64,000 nt of DNA from CADEDH01 sp041394285 (GTDB lineage Bacteria > Actinomycetota > Acidimicrobiia > Acidimicrobiales > SZUA-35): the NCBI GenBank assembly GCA_041394285.1, contig JAWKIL010000005.1, forward strand, positions 316,221-380,220, read 5' to 3'. Shown here piece after piece: positions 1-8,424 of this stretch (position 1 is its first letter; each line of letters starts with the position of its first letter). Both the position numbers and the translations under genes were made by a program. The notes under the pieces were generated by a model, which worked only from the letters and a program-made list of their open reading frames with translations, was not told the origin of the DNA and ran no database searches.

Positions 1-429
1 CCGTCGAAGGTCTGGTCGCTGGTGACCGACATGGAGCGCTACGGCGAGTGGAGCCCGGAGAACACCGGCGGCTACTGGCGCAAGAAGCCCGACGGCTCGG
101 TGGGAACCGGCCAGGTGGGCGACGAGTTCGTGGGGATCAACCGCCGCGACGGCCAGGAGTGGAAAGGCCTGGTGGAGATCGTGGAGCGGGAGGAGGAGCA
201 GGCGTTCACCTTCATCACCGGCGGCTCCGCCCTCAACTTCGTGCAGTGGGGCTACCGGCTGGAGCCGGAGGACGGCGGCACCAAGCTCACCCAGCACTGG
301 GAGCTGCGGAACCTGTCGCCGGTCATGGTCGAGAACGGCGCCGAGGAGGTCCAGCGCCGCCGCCGCAACGCGCTCGACTCGATCGAGAAGACCCTCCCCG
401 CCCTGAAGGCCGCGGCCGAAGCCTCGTAG
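1..429 (+). CDS. SRPBCC-family protein (5' end outside window)
   Basis: The reading frame is open from the first base (PSKVWSLVTDMERY) and ends with TAG at 429, so the start lies upstream and only about 142 residues are seen. The opening PSxVWxLVTD followed by a Trp/Tyr-rich segment and a C-terminal amphipathic helix (GAEEVQRRRRNALDSIEKTL) fits the START/Bet v1-like SRPBCC fold (polyketide cyclase/dehydrase 2), which binds hydrophobic ligands. The ligand cannot be told from sequence. The next gene is convergent, 27 bp away. Confidence 0.75.
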   Translation, partial: PSKVWSLVTDMERYGEWSPENTGGYWRKKPDGSVGTGQVGDEFVGINRRDGQEWKGLVEIVEREEEQAFTFITGGSALNFVQWGYRLEPEDGGTKLTQHWELRNLSPVMVENGAEEVQRRRRNALDSIEKTLPALKAAAEAS

Positions 430-456
430 CCCCGGGCCGCCCGTCGAGCGCTCAGG

Positions 457-1396
457 TCAGCGCAGTTGGGGCAGCAGGGCGGCGAACCGGTCGAGCTGTT
501 CCCGGGCATCGGCGCAACCGAAGCGGATGCAGAGGTGTTCGGCACCCGCGTCGATGAAGCCCCGGAGCCAGGCCACCACCTGTTCCTCGGGCCCGGCCAC
601 CGAGCCCTGCTGGCGGGCGATCACCTCGTGGGGCACCCCGTAGTAGAGCTGGCTGTGTTCGGCCAACCGGGCCTGGGCCTCCGCCGGTTCTCCCAGCACC
701 ACCGTGGCGTACAGGTTCGCCGTCACCTCCCCCGCTGGGCGCCCGGCCGCCGCCTCGGCCGCCCGCACCCGTTCCAGGCCGGCGGTGAAGGCGTCGACGG
801 TGGGCACGATGGGGAACCAGCCGTCGAGCTGCTGGCCGGTGCGCTGGAGGGCCTTGGGCCCCGAGCCGCCGTACCAGATCGGGGGTCCGCCGAACCGGCC
901 GGGGAGGGGGAACATCTGGTCGCCACTGTCACCCGGCACTCCCGATGTGGGATCGCCGTCGCCCCGCCACAAGCTGCGGACCCGGTCAGCCGTGGCGAAG
1001 GCCCGGCTGGATCGACGGGGGAAGTCCGCTCCCACCAGGGCGAAGTCGGACCGGACGCCGGGGGTGTCGGGCCCGGCCCCGATGCCCAGGATCAGGCGGC
1101 CGCCGGAGACGGCGTCGGAGGGTGGCCGCGCTCTGGGCCAGCTGCTCGGGGTTGCGCATCGAGGCCAGCAGCACGGCCGTGCCCAGCTCCACCCGGGAGG
1201 TGCGGGCGGCGACGGCGGCGAGCAGGGTGAGGGGCTCGGCCCGGGGGCGGGCCAGGAGCGAGTCGCCGGCCCACACCGAATCGAACCCGGCCGCCTCGGC
1301 CGCCACCGCCAGCTCCACCAGGGGGCGGGGGTCGCCGGTGCGGTCGCCGTAGATCACGGCCTCCCGGGTCGGTAGCAGGATCCCGAACCTGGTCAT
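457..1396 (-). pseudogene. Luciferase-like (LLM class) flavin/F420 oxidoreductase, frameshifted
   Basis: Start ATG at 1396 has a GAGGAG Shine-Dalgarno sequence. The N-terminal frame (MTRFGILLPTREAV) is a typical luciferase-like monooxygenase to ATL at 1118. The frame then breaks, and one base away it resumes as DAVSGGRLILGIGAG and runs to the TGA at 457. Removing one C (G on the plus strand, at or next to 1117) restores a protein of about 312 residues with IWYGGSGPKALQ and the usual C-terminus. Both halves are otherwise intact, so this is either a very recent inactivation or a sequence error. Family members use F420 or FMN; the substrate is unknown. Confidence 0.8.
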
Positions 1397-1533
1397 CGTG
1401 TCGCTCTCCTCGGGTGGCGGTTCTGTGCGCGGTGGGCCGGCGGGGCCATTGGGCTCTGTGCTGCCGGTACGCCCCGGCGCACACTGGGCAGGCAGGCATC
1501 ATTCCACACGAGCTGCACCGGGAGGCAGGCGAG

Positions 1534-2910
1534 ATGACCGAGCGCGATCCCGAACCGCGGCGCCGCCGGGTGCTGATCCTGGGAGCTGGCGGCCGCGACT
1601 TCCACGACTTCAATACCGTCTTCCGGCACGACCCGGCCTACGAGGTCGTGGCCTTCTCCGCCGCCCAGATCCCCGACATCGACGACCGCCGCTATCCGGC
1701 GAGCCTGGCCGGGCCGCTCTATCCCGACGGGATCCCGGTGCGGCCCGAGGCCGACCTGGCCGCCATCGTGGCCGACGAGGGGATCGACGACGTGGTGCTG
1801 GCCTACAGCGACCTGGCTTACGGCCAGGTGATGCACCTGGCGGCGGTGGCCCAGGCGGCGGGGGCCAGCTTCCGCCTGCTGGGCCCGAACGACACCCAGC
1901 TCGTCAGCTCCAAGCCGGTGGTGGCGGTGTGCGCCGTGCGCACCGGGTGCGGCAAGTCGCAGACCAGCCGGGCCATCGGCCGGCTCCTGCTCGACGCCGG
2001 CCTGCGGGTGGCCCTCGTCCGCCACCCCATGCCCTACGGCGACCTGGAGGCCATGCGGGTGCAACGGTTCTCCACCCTGGCCGACATCGACGCCGCCCAC
2101 CCCACGGTGGAGGAGCGCGAGGAGTACGAGGCGCCGGTGGCGGCGGGGATGGTGATGTGGGCCGGCGTCGACTACGAGGCGATCCTGCGCCGGGCCGAGG
2201 CCGAGGCCGACGTGATCGTGTGGGACGGCGGCAACAACGACTTCTCCTTCTACCGGCCCGACGTGCTGGTGACCGTGACCGATCCCCTGCGGGCCGGCCA
2301 CGAGCTGGCCTACCACCCGGGCGAGGTGAACCTCCGCATGGCCGACGTGGTGGTGGTGAACAAGACCGATTCGGCCCGCCACGACGAGGTGGGCCGGGTG
2401 GTGGCCAACGCGGCCGCCGCCAACCCCCGCGCCGCCCTGGTGCTGGCGGCGTCGCCGGTGGTGCTGGAGCCGGGCCCGGCGCTGGCCGGGCGGCGGGTGC
2501 TGGTGGTGGAGGACGGGCCCACGGTCACCCACGGCGGGATGCCGTTCGGGGCAGGCACGGTGGCGGCCCGCCAGGGCGGAGCGGCCGAGCTGGTGGACCC
2601 CCGGCCGTTCGCCGTGGGCACGCTGGCCGACACGTTCGCCCGGTACCCCCACCTCAGCCGGGCGCTGCCGGCCATGGGGTACAGCGAGGAGCAGCTCGCC
2701 GACCTGGCGGCCACCATCGCCGCCGTCCCCTGCGACGTGGTGGTCACCGGCACCCCCATCGACCTGGGTCGCCTGATCGACATCGCCCAGCCGGTGCGCC
2801 ATGCCACCTACAGCTTTCGTGACGTCGGCTCGCCCACCCTGGCCTCGGTGCTGGCGCCATGGATCGAGCGGTGGACCGGGATCGAGCGGTGGACCGGGGT
2901 CGGGCGGTGA
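1534..2910 (+). CDS. Cyclic 2,3-diphosphoglycerate synthetase-like P-loop GTPase (COG2403)
   Basis: Protein of 458 residues; ATG 1534 is chosen because GGGAGG lies 8-13 bases upstream and the family start RRVLILGAGGRDFHDFN follows. An N-terminal Rossmann-like half (1-130) is followed by a P-loop TGCGKSQTS near 137, a switch-like WDGGNND near 229 and a nucleotide-specificity motif NKTD near 274. This architecture matches the archaeal cyclic 2,3-diphosphoglycerate synthetase family and its uncharacterised bacterial relatives annotated as predicted GTPases. Whether the bacterial protein makes a cyclic phosphoester is unknown. Its stop overlaps the GTG of the carbamate kinase gene (GTGA), so the two are translationally coupled, which hints at a shared acyl-phosphate or carbamoyl-phosphate role (inference). 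Confidence 0.8.
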   Translation: MTERDPEPRRRRVLILGAGGRDFHDFNTVFRHDPAYEVVAFSAAQIPDIDDRRYPASLAGPLYPDGIPVRPEADLAAIVADEGIDDVVLAYSDLAYGQVMHLAAVAQAAGASFRLLGPNDTQLVSSKPVVAVCAVRTGCGKSQTSRAIGRLLLDAGLRVALVRHPMPYGDLEAMRVQRFSTLADIDAAHPTVEEREEYEAPVAAGMVMWAGVDYEAILRRAEAEADVIVWDGGNNDFSFYRPDVLVTVTDPLRAGHELAYHPGEVNLRMADVVVVNKTDSARHDEVGRVVANAAAANPRAALVLAASPVVLEPGPALAGRRVLVVEDGPTVTHGGMPFGAGTVAARQGGAAELVDPRPFAVGTLADTFARYPHLSRALPAMGYSEEQLADLAATIAAVPCDVVVTGTPIDLGRLIDIAQPVRHATYSFRDVGSPTLASVLAPWIERWTGIERWTGVGR

Positions 2911-3914
2911 ACGAGGGCGGCGTCGTGGTGGTGGCGGTAGGCGGCAATGCGCTGCTGCAACGGGGCCAGCCGGTGGAGATCGAGGTGCAGCGGGCCAACG
3001 TGGCGGCCGCCGCCGCGTCGCTCGCCGCCCTCGTGGGGCCCAGGGGCTGCAGGCTGGTCGTCACCCACGGCAACGGACCCCAGGTGGGGGTGCTGGCCGC
3101 CACGGTGGCCGCCGCCGGGGCGGCGCCGGTGCCGCTCGACGTGCTCGACGCCGAGACCCAGGGCCAGATCGGCTACCAGCTCGAGCTGGAGCTGCGCAAC
3201 GCCCTGGGGGGTGGCCGGGAGCTGGCCGTGCTGCTGACCCAGGTCGAGGTCGACCCCGCCGATCCCGCCTTCGCCCGGCCGACCAAGCCCATCGGCCCCT
3301 GGCTCGACGAGGCCGGGGCCGACGCCGCCCGTCGGCGGGGCTGGGCCCTCACCCCGAGCCTCACGCCCACCCCCAAACCGGGAACTGTGGCGCCCGATGC
3401 TGGATCTTGCGCGCCGACGCCACAGTCCGCCTCCGGTGGCGGCGGCGGGGAGCACCGGTGGCGGCGGGTGGTGCCGTCGCCCCGGCCGGTGGCGACGTTG
3501 GAGCGGGCGGTGGTGGCCGAGCTGGTGGCGGCTGGCGTGGTGGTCGTGTGCGGCGGAGGTGGCGGCATCCCCGTGGCCCGGGACGGGGCCGGGCGGTGGT
3601 ACGGGGTCGAGGCGGTCGTCGACAAGGATCGGGCGGCGGCCCTGCTGGCGATCGAGATCGGGGCGTCGGCGCTGGTGATCGTGACCGACGTCGACGGCGT
3701 CCACCGCCGCTGGGGCCGGCCCGACGCCGCGCTGATCCGGGAGGCCACGGTGGCCGAGCTGCGGGCCATGACGTTCGACGCCGGCTCGATGGGCCCCAAG
3801 GTCGACGCCGCCTGCACCTTCGTCGAGCGCACCGGGTGCCCAGCGTCGATCGGCTCCCTCACCGCCGCCCCCCAGCTCCTCGCCGGTACCGCCGGCACCC
3901 GCATCCTCCCCTGA
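2907..3914 (+). CDS. arcC: Carbamate kinase with internal insertion
   Basis: GTG 2907 overlaps the upstream stop by 4 bp. The 335 residues carry the amino-acid-kinase fold: VVVAVGGNALL (4-14), THGNGPQVG (about 53), ARPTKPIGPW, RRVVPSPRP (about 184), CGGGGGIPV (about 214), TDVDGV (about 259) and SMGPKV (about 293). Carbamate kinases interconvert carbamoyl phosphate plus ADP with ATP plus carbamate. The family is usually about 310 residues. Here a Pro/Gly/Ser-rich stretch of about 30 residues sits between the GW motif and RRVVPSP (about 150-183), and a 9-bp inverted repeat lies inside it. All catalytic motifs are intact, so the enzyme is probably active. Confidence 0.88.
   Translation: MNEGGVVVVAVGGNALLQRGQPVEIEVQRANVAAAAASLAALVGPRGCRLVVTHGNGPQVGVLAATVAAAGAAPVPLDVLDAETQGQIGYQLELELRNALGGGRELAVLLTQVEVDPADPAFARPTKPIGPWLDEAGADAARRRGWALTPSLTPTPKPGTVAPDAGSCAPTPQSASGGGGGEHRWRRVVPSPRPVATLERAVVAELVAAGVVVVCGGGGGIPVARDGAGRWYGVEAVVDKDRAAALLAIEIGASALVIVTDVDGVHRRWGRPDAALIREATVAELRAMTFDAGSMGPKVDAACTFVERTGCPASIGSLTAAPQLLAGTAGTRILP
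3384..3426. repeat. Inverted repeat inside the carbamate kinase insertion
   Basis: ACTGTGGCG at 3384-3392 is matched by its exact complement CGCCACAGT at 3418-3426, with 25 bases between. The hairpin coincides with the extra residues not found in other carbamate kinases, so it may be a small palindromic element inserted in frame. Confidence 0.5.
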
Positions 3915-3934
3915 CTCCTGAACTCTTTATCGGG

Positions 3935-4005
3935 GCCACCACCGGTGGCGGTCTCCGTTGGAAGTCGTCCGCCCGGTCGGCCTTTCATCGGGAGCTCGCC
4001 GATGA
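3935..4005. terminator. Weak stem-loops between convergent genes
   Basis: GCCACC-acc-GGTGGC (3935-3949) and CATCGG...CCGATG (about 3987-4005) lie between the convergent stops of the carbamate kinase and the hydrolase. Stems are 6 bp without a T-tract, so termination activity is only suggested by position. Confidence 0.3.
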
Positions 4006-4039
4006 CGTCCGTGGTGACGTTGTGCGGAGGGCGGAGCGA

Positions 4040-4837
4040 TCAGAGGGCGGCGAGGAAGGCGAGGGTGTGATCGGTCCAGGCCTGGAGCTCGTCCCACGTG
4101 GACGACAGGTGGAGCTGGGCCTGGGGCAGCAGGTCGGCCAACTGCTCGGCCGTCGACCGGGGATGGCCGGGGTCGCCCGTCCAGGCCAGGATCAGGGTGG
4201 GCACGGTGAGCGTGGCGACGGCGTCCCGGGATGGGAGGTCGGCGTGGCCGGCGCCCCGGAACAGGCCGGCGAGGCGGACGGGGTCGGTGCGGCGGGCGTT
4301 GGCCGCCATGTTGTCGTCCCACTCGGTGCGGCCGGCCAGCGGGTCGGGCTTGGGCATGGCCGCCATGCCGGCGATGAAGCCCTCGGGCCCCTTGGCCTCG
4401 ATGAGCTGCGCCACCTGCTCCCAGACCTCCACCCGCTCGGCCCGGGTCTCCCATGCCGTGGGCGGGATCACCAGCACCAGGGCCCGGATGCGTTCCGGCG
4501 TCAGCACTGCGGCGTGCAGCGCCGTGCCGCACCCCATCGACGCTCCGGCAGCCACGTACCGGTCGATGCCGAGCTGCTCGGTGAGCGCCAACTGGTCCCG
4601 GCCGAGCTCGGCCCAGGAGTAGGTCGTCGGCTCGGGCGTGTAGCCGGAGGCACCGTGGCCCCGGGCGTCGTAGCGCAGCAGGCGGCAGGCGCTGGCCAGT
4701 CGGCCGAAGTCGAGGAGGCCGAAGCCGTCCTCGCTCTGCTGGTTGGAGCTGAGGCCGTGCCCCCACACCACGTCGGGCCCGTCGTCACCGCTCCGGGCGT
4801 AGTCCAGCTCCACCCCGCGCACCATCGTCTTGGTCAT
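4040..4837 (-). CDS. Alpha/beta hydrolase
   Basis: Protein of 265 residues. The start MTKTMVRGVELDYARSG is the usual beginning of this family; an upstream in-frame extension is unlikely coding. It shows the HG oxyanion motif (WGHGLSSN, about 27-34), DARGHGASG, the nucleophile elbow GASMGCG (Ser near 98) and the cap region. The C-terminal part carries TLILAWTGDPGHPRSTAEQL for the acid residue; the catalytic His is less clear near the end. Substrate unknown; likely a small ester, lactone or similar. Confidence 0.82.
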   Translation of the reverse strand: MTKTMVRGVELDYARSGDDGPDVVWGHGLSSNQQSEDGFGLLDFGRLASACRLLRYDARGHGASGYTPEPTTYSWAELGRDQLALTEQLGIDRYVAAGASMGCGTALHAAVLTPERIRALVLVIPPTAWETRAERVEVWEQVAQLIEAKGPEGFIAGMAAMPKPDPLAGRTEWDDNMAANARRTDPVRLAGLFRGAGHADLPSRDAVATLTVPTLILAWTGDPGHPRSTAEQLADLLPQAQLHLSSTWDELQAWTDHTLAFLAAL

Positions 4838-4889
4838 GGGCCCGATACTGCCCCGTGGGGCCGACGCCCACCAGCGGGCGGCAGAGCAT

Positions 4890-5447
4890 TCAGGGCCCCA
4901 CCGGCTGATCGCTGGCCAGCCGGCTGAACATGACCACATCCGGTTGCCGGTCCTTGACCGGGTACCAGGCCCGCAGCACCCCCTCCCGGGTGAACCCGCA
5001 GCGCTGGGCCACCCGTTGCGACGCCTCGTTGTCGAGATCGGTGACGAGCTGGACCCGCACGACGTCGAAGTCGCGGAACGCCCATCGGGTGACCAGCTCC
5101 AGCGCTTCGCCGGCGAGGCCCTGCCCTCGCGCCGCCGGGTCGAGCCAGTAGAACGCCTCGGCCCGGCGGGCGGGAAGGTCCAGCTGGAGCCCGATCTGGC
5201 CGACGCAATCGTCGGCCGGGGGTCGGGTGATGGCGAAGCGGGCGAGCCCGCGTGGCCACCACTCGAGCCCCTGCTCGATCCACGCCACAGCCTGCGCCTC
5301 GGTCAGCCCCTCCGGCATCATCGTGAACCGGGGAATGTCGGGATGGCGGCAGGCGGCGGCGACGGCCCGGGCATCGCCGATCCGGAACGGGCGAAGGGCG
5401 ATTCGGGGCCCCGACAGCGGTGGATCGGGCGGCGCGATGTCGACCAT
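4890..5447 (-). CDS. GNAT-family acetyltransferase (RimJ/RimL type)
   Basis: Protein of 185 residues beginning MVDIAPPDPPLSGPRIALRP. It has the RimJ/RimL-like layout: an N-terminal strand with ALRPFRIGDA, QIGLQLDLPARRAEAFYWLD in the core, the acetyl-CoA loop ARGQGLAGEAL (QGxxxEA) and the closing segment NEASQRVAQRCGFTREG. Such enzymes acetylate N-termini or small amines; the substrate is not evident. The long open frame that extends far upstream on this strand is an antisense artefact of high GC. Confidence 0.85.
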   Translation of the reverse strand: MVDIAPPDPPLSGPRIALRPFRIGDARAVAAACRHPDIPRFTMMPEGLTEAQAVAWIEQGLEWWPRGLARFAITRPPADDCVGQIGLQLDLPARRAEAFYWLDPAARGQGLAGEALELVTRWAFRDFDVVRVQLVTDLDNEASQRVAQRCGFTREGVLRAWYPVKDRQPDVVMFSRLASDQPVGP

Positions 5448-5496
5448 GCCGAAGTCTCGCGCTGTGGGCTCACCCGGGCCCGGGCAATTGTTTGCC

Positions 5497-5553
5497 GGGA
5501 CCTGTGGCCAGCTCTGCTCGAGCCAGGGGCGGCGGGTCAATGACCAACGGCCC
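5497..5553 (+). promoter_or_regulatory. Two DosR/DevR-like half-palindromes before the stress gene
   Basis: GGGACCTGTGGCCA (5497-5510) and ATGACCAACGGCCC (5540-5553) resemble the GGGAC...GGCCC boxes bound by the actinobacterial hypoxia regulator DosR/DevR. The second also overlaps the 11-bp palindrome GGTCAATGACC. A TACGGT -10-like hexamer follows at 5577. Universal stress genes are classic DosR targets, but no dosR gene is in the window. Confidence 0.4.
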
Positions 5554-5636
5554 TTTTCGTCGGCCAGACCCCGGCCTACGGTCGATGGTGGGCCTTCATC
5601 GTCAGCACCGAGGCCCCCGGTCCGAGGAGGTTGAGG

Positions 5637-6485
5637 ATGCTGATCATGGTCGGCGCCGACGAGTCGGAAGCGGGACGCCACGCCTTGCGCTGGGCCCTGG
5701 GCATCGGGGCTCGGGCCGGAGCCCGGATCGAGGCCGTCCGCTCCTGGACCTACACCCCGACGTTGTTGCGCCAACTGGCGTCGCACGAGGCCATGGACCG
5801 CCACACCGCGGCCGAGCTCCGGGAGATGGTGGACCAGGAGGCGGGCGCCAACAACGAGGTGCGCAAGACCGTGCTGCGGGGACCGGCCCATTACGCCCTG
5901 CTCGCCCTGATCCACCGCCGCCGCCCGTTCTTCGTGGTGGTGGGCCGCCGGGGTGACGAGCGGATCGCGCCGAGGGTCATGGGATCGGTGAGCCGCCGCC
6001 TGGTGGCCGCTGCCCCGTGCCCGCTGGTGGTGGTGTCTAGCGAGAACGTGCCCAACCGGCCCGACCGCTTCGACGAGCCCCTGATCCTGGTGGGCTATGA
6101 CGGGTCGGCCCACGCCGAGCGGGCCCTGGAATGGGCCACCGAGCTGGCGGGCGAGACCGGGGGCCGGCTGCTGGTGGCCCGGGTGCTGGGCTTCGCCGCC
6201 ATGGACGCCGCCGTCAGCCTGCACGACGACGCCGAGAAGGAGCTGGCCGACCTGGCGTTCCGGGTGACCGACAAGGGTGTGCCGTGCGACGGTGTGGTGG
6301 CCTGGGGCGACCCCCGCCAGGAGCTGGAGCGGATCGCCGACGAGCAGCAGGCCGACCTGCTCGTCATCGGCCCCCGGGGCGAGGGCGCGTTGACCAAGAT
6401 CGTGCTCGGCACCGTCGCCTCCTACCTCACCGAGCACGCCGACCGCCCCGTCGCCATCGTGCCGGCGGTGGTCGAGGAGCCGTAG
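5637..6485 (+). CDS. Tandem-domain universal stress protein
   Basis: Protein of 282 residues from ATG 5637, with GAGGAGG six bases upstream. It consists of two UspA domains (about 1-135 and 143-280). Each carries the ATP-binding signature G-2x-G-9x-G(S/T): GRRGDERIAPRVMGS near 101 and GPRGEGALTKIVLGT near 243. Both should therefore bind ATP, as in mycobacterial tandem Usp proteins. The family is induced by hypoxia, stasis and redox stress. DosR-like motifs upstream fit that pattern. It stands alone; the downstream gene has its own promoter region. Confidence 0.92.
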   Translation: MLIMVGADESEAGRHALRWALGIGARAGARIEAVRSWTYTPTLLRQLASHEAMDRHTAAELREMVDQEAGANNEVRKTVLRGPAHYALLALIHRRRPFFVVVGRRGDERIAPRVMGSVSRRLVAAAPCPLVVVSSENVPNRPDRFDEPLILVGYDGSAHAERALEWATELAGETGGRLLVARVLGFAAMDAAVSLHDDAEKELADLAFRVTDKGVPCDGVVAWGDPRQELERIADEQQADLLVIGPRGEGALTKIVLGTVASYLTEHADRPVAIVPAVVEEP

Positions 6486-6550
6486 CCGCCGGAGGCGGCG
6501 TGCCGGTGGGCGGGGCCCCACCGGCGATGGGGGAGGCGCGAAGCGCCGGC

Positions 6551-6566
6551 GGGGGCGCGAGCCCCC
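6551..6566 (+). terminator. GC-rich hairpin after the universal stress gene
   Basis: GGGGGC-gcga-GCCCCC forms a perfect 6-bp stem with a tetraloop 65 bp after the stop, in a G+C-rich stretch lacking a T-tract. A terminator role is plausible from position only. Confidence 0.35.
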
Positions 6567-6650
6567 GAAGGACAACTGACCGGCTGGGAGCCTGTCACAC
6601 CCCTGGCGTAGGATCGACCCACAGCGAGATCTCCCAGGGGGAAGACCCGA

Positions 6651-8360
6651 ATGAACTACGACATCGTCATCAAGGGCGGCACCGTGATCGACGGCACCGG
6701 GGCGGCGGCCCGGGTGGCCGACGTCGGCATCGTGGGCGACCGCATCGTCACCGTCGGCACCTGCGACACCGCCGAGGCGGGCCGCGTGGTCGACGCCACC
6801 GGCAGGCTCGTCACCCCCGGCTTCGTCGACATCCACACCCACCTCGACGCCCAGCTGGCGTGGGACCCGGTGGGCACCGTGTCGTGCTGGCACGGCGTCA
6901 CCACGGCGGTGATGGGCAACTGCGGGGTCACGTTCGCCCCGTGCAAACCGGCCGACCGCCAGCAGCTGGCCGAGATGATGGAGTCGGTCGAGGACATCCC
7001 GGCCGACGCCATCCTCACCGGCCTCCCGTGGGACTGGGAGACCTACGGCGAATACCTCGACTCCTACGAGCGCATGCCCAAGGGCATCAACGTGGGCGGC
7101 ATGGTGGGCCACTGCTCGGTGCGGGTGGCGGCCATGGGAGACCGGGCCATCGACCAGCACCACGCCTCGGCCGACGACATCAAGCGCATGTGTGAGCTGG
7201 TGGAGGACAGCCTGCGGGGCGGCGCCCTCGGCTTCTCCACCTCCCGCACCTACCTCCACGTGGTGCCCGACGGGCGGGAGGTGCCCGGCACCTGGGCCCA
7301 CCCCGAGGAGCTGTTCGCCATCGGCGAGGTGATGGGCCGGCTGGGCAAGGGCATCTTCGAGTGCGCAGTCGACAACGACCGTCAGGTCCACGGCATGGTG
7401 GGCACGCCCGACCGCTCGGTCATCGAGCGGGAGGTGGCGTGGATGAAGGAGCTGTCGATCCGCACCGGGCGGCCGGTGTCGTTCGGGTTCGTGCAGAACC
7501 GGTCCGATCCCACGGCCTGGGAGTACTGGCTGGAACTGGTGTCGAAGGCCAACGCCGAGGGGGCGAAGATCTTCCCCCAGACCACCAGCCGCGGCATCGG
7601 CGTGCTGTTCGGGATCGCCAACCGCACCCCGTTCGACAACTGCTCGCGGGACTGGCGGTCGCTGCGGGACATGTCGCTGGCCGACAAGCTGGCCAAGCTG
7701 CGCGATCCGGCGTTCCGGGCCCAGCTGATCGCCGACGTGGCCGCCACCCCCACCAAGCTCGACGTGTCGGCCATCTACCGCCTCGACGACTCCCGGGTGG
7801 ACTACGAGCGCGACCCGGCCGAGTCGCTCACCGCCCACGCCGAGCGGCGCGGCGTGAGCCCGGCCGAGGCCTTCATCGACATGGCGCTGGAGAGCGAGGG
7901 GCGTGGCCTGTGGAACTACCCCTTCCTCAACTGGGATTTCGATGCCATCGAGGCCAAGCTCCGCCACCCCGACGTGGTGCTCGGCATCGGCGACGCCGGC
8001 GCCCATGTGGGCCAGATCCAGGACGCCAGCCAGACCACCTACTTCCTCACCCGCTGGGTCCGTGACTCGGGGGCGTGGACGGTGGAGGAGGGGATCAAGA
8101 TGATGACCTCCGAGGGGGCCGACCTGTTCGGCCTGGAGGGCCGGGGACGCCTGGTGGAGGGGGCCTACGCCGACGTCAACGTGATCGACTTCGACGCCCT
8201 GTCGCTCGATGCCCCGGAGTACGTCCACGACTTCCCCAACGGCGCCGGCCGCTACATCCAGAAGGCATCGGGCTACGAGCTCACGCTCGTGAACGGCCAG
8301 GTGTTCATGGAAGGCGGGGAGCACCAGGGCGCCCTCGTCGGCCGCGTGATCCGCAGCTGA
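6651..8360 (+). CDS. N-acyl-D-amino-acid deacylase (amidohydrolase family)
   Basis: Protein of 569 residues; ATG 6651 is preceded by AGGGGGA. It starts with the amidohydrolase N-terminal strand DIVIKGGTVIDGTG, then the metal-binding TPGFVDIHTHLDAQLAWDP (HTH near 62-64), GNCGVTFAPC, GHCSVR near 154 and the late motif GIGDAGAHVGQIQDAS. It ends with the composite beta-sandwich segment LVEGAYADVNVIDF. This is the D-aminoacylase/AmdhD3 group, zinc enzymes that hydrolyse N-acyl-D-amino acids; many environmental homologues have untested substrates. TAGGAT at 6609-6614 is a possible -10 box with a leader of about 35 nt. Confidence 0.85.
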   Translation: MNYDIVIKGGTVIDGTGAAARVADVGIVGDRIVTVGTCDTAEAGRVVDATGRLVTPGFVDIHTHLDAQLAWDPVGTVSCWHGVTTAVMGNCGVTFAPCKPADRQQLAEMMESVEDIPADAILTGLPWDWETYGEYLDSYERMPKGINVGGMVGHCSVRVAAMGDRAIDQHHASADDIKRMCELVEDSLRGGALGFSTSRTYLHVVPDGREVPGTWAHPEELFAIGEVMGRLGKGIFECAVDNDRQVHGMVGTPDRSVIEREVAWMKELSIRTGRPVSFGFVQNRSDPTAWEYWLELVSKANAEGAKIFPQTTSRGIGVLFGIANRTPFDNCSRDWRSLRDMSLADKLAKLRDPAFRAQLIADVAATPTKLDVSAIYRLDDSRVDYERDPAESLTAHAERRGVSPAEAFIDMALESEGRGLWNYPFLNWDFDAIEAKLRHPDVVLGIGDAGAHVGQIQDASQTTYFLTRWVRDSGAWTVEEGIKMMTSEGADLFGLEGRGRLVEGAYADVNVIDFDALSLDAPEYVHDFPNGAGRYIQKASGYELTLVNGQVFMEGGEHQGALVGRVIRS

Positions 8361-8410
8361 CCGGTCCAACGCTCCGCCGCCCGGACGTGTGCCCGGCGGC
8401 GGGGCGAAAC

Positions 8411-8424
8411 TACGCTGCTGCGAC
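8411..8424 (+). promoter_or_regulatory. Leaderless-type -10 box before the TcuA-like gene
   Basis: TACGCT (8411-8416) stands 8 nt before GTG 8425, and no Shine-Dalgarno sequence is present. Transcription would begin at or next to the start codon. The same arrangement recurs at many genes in the window. Confidence 0.5.
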
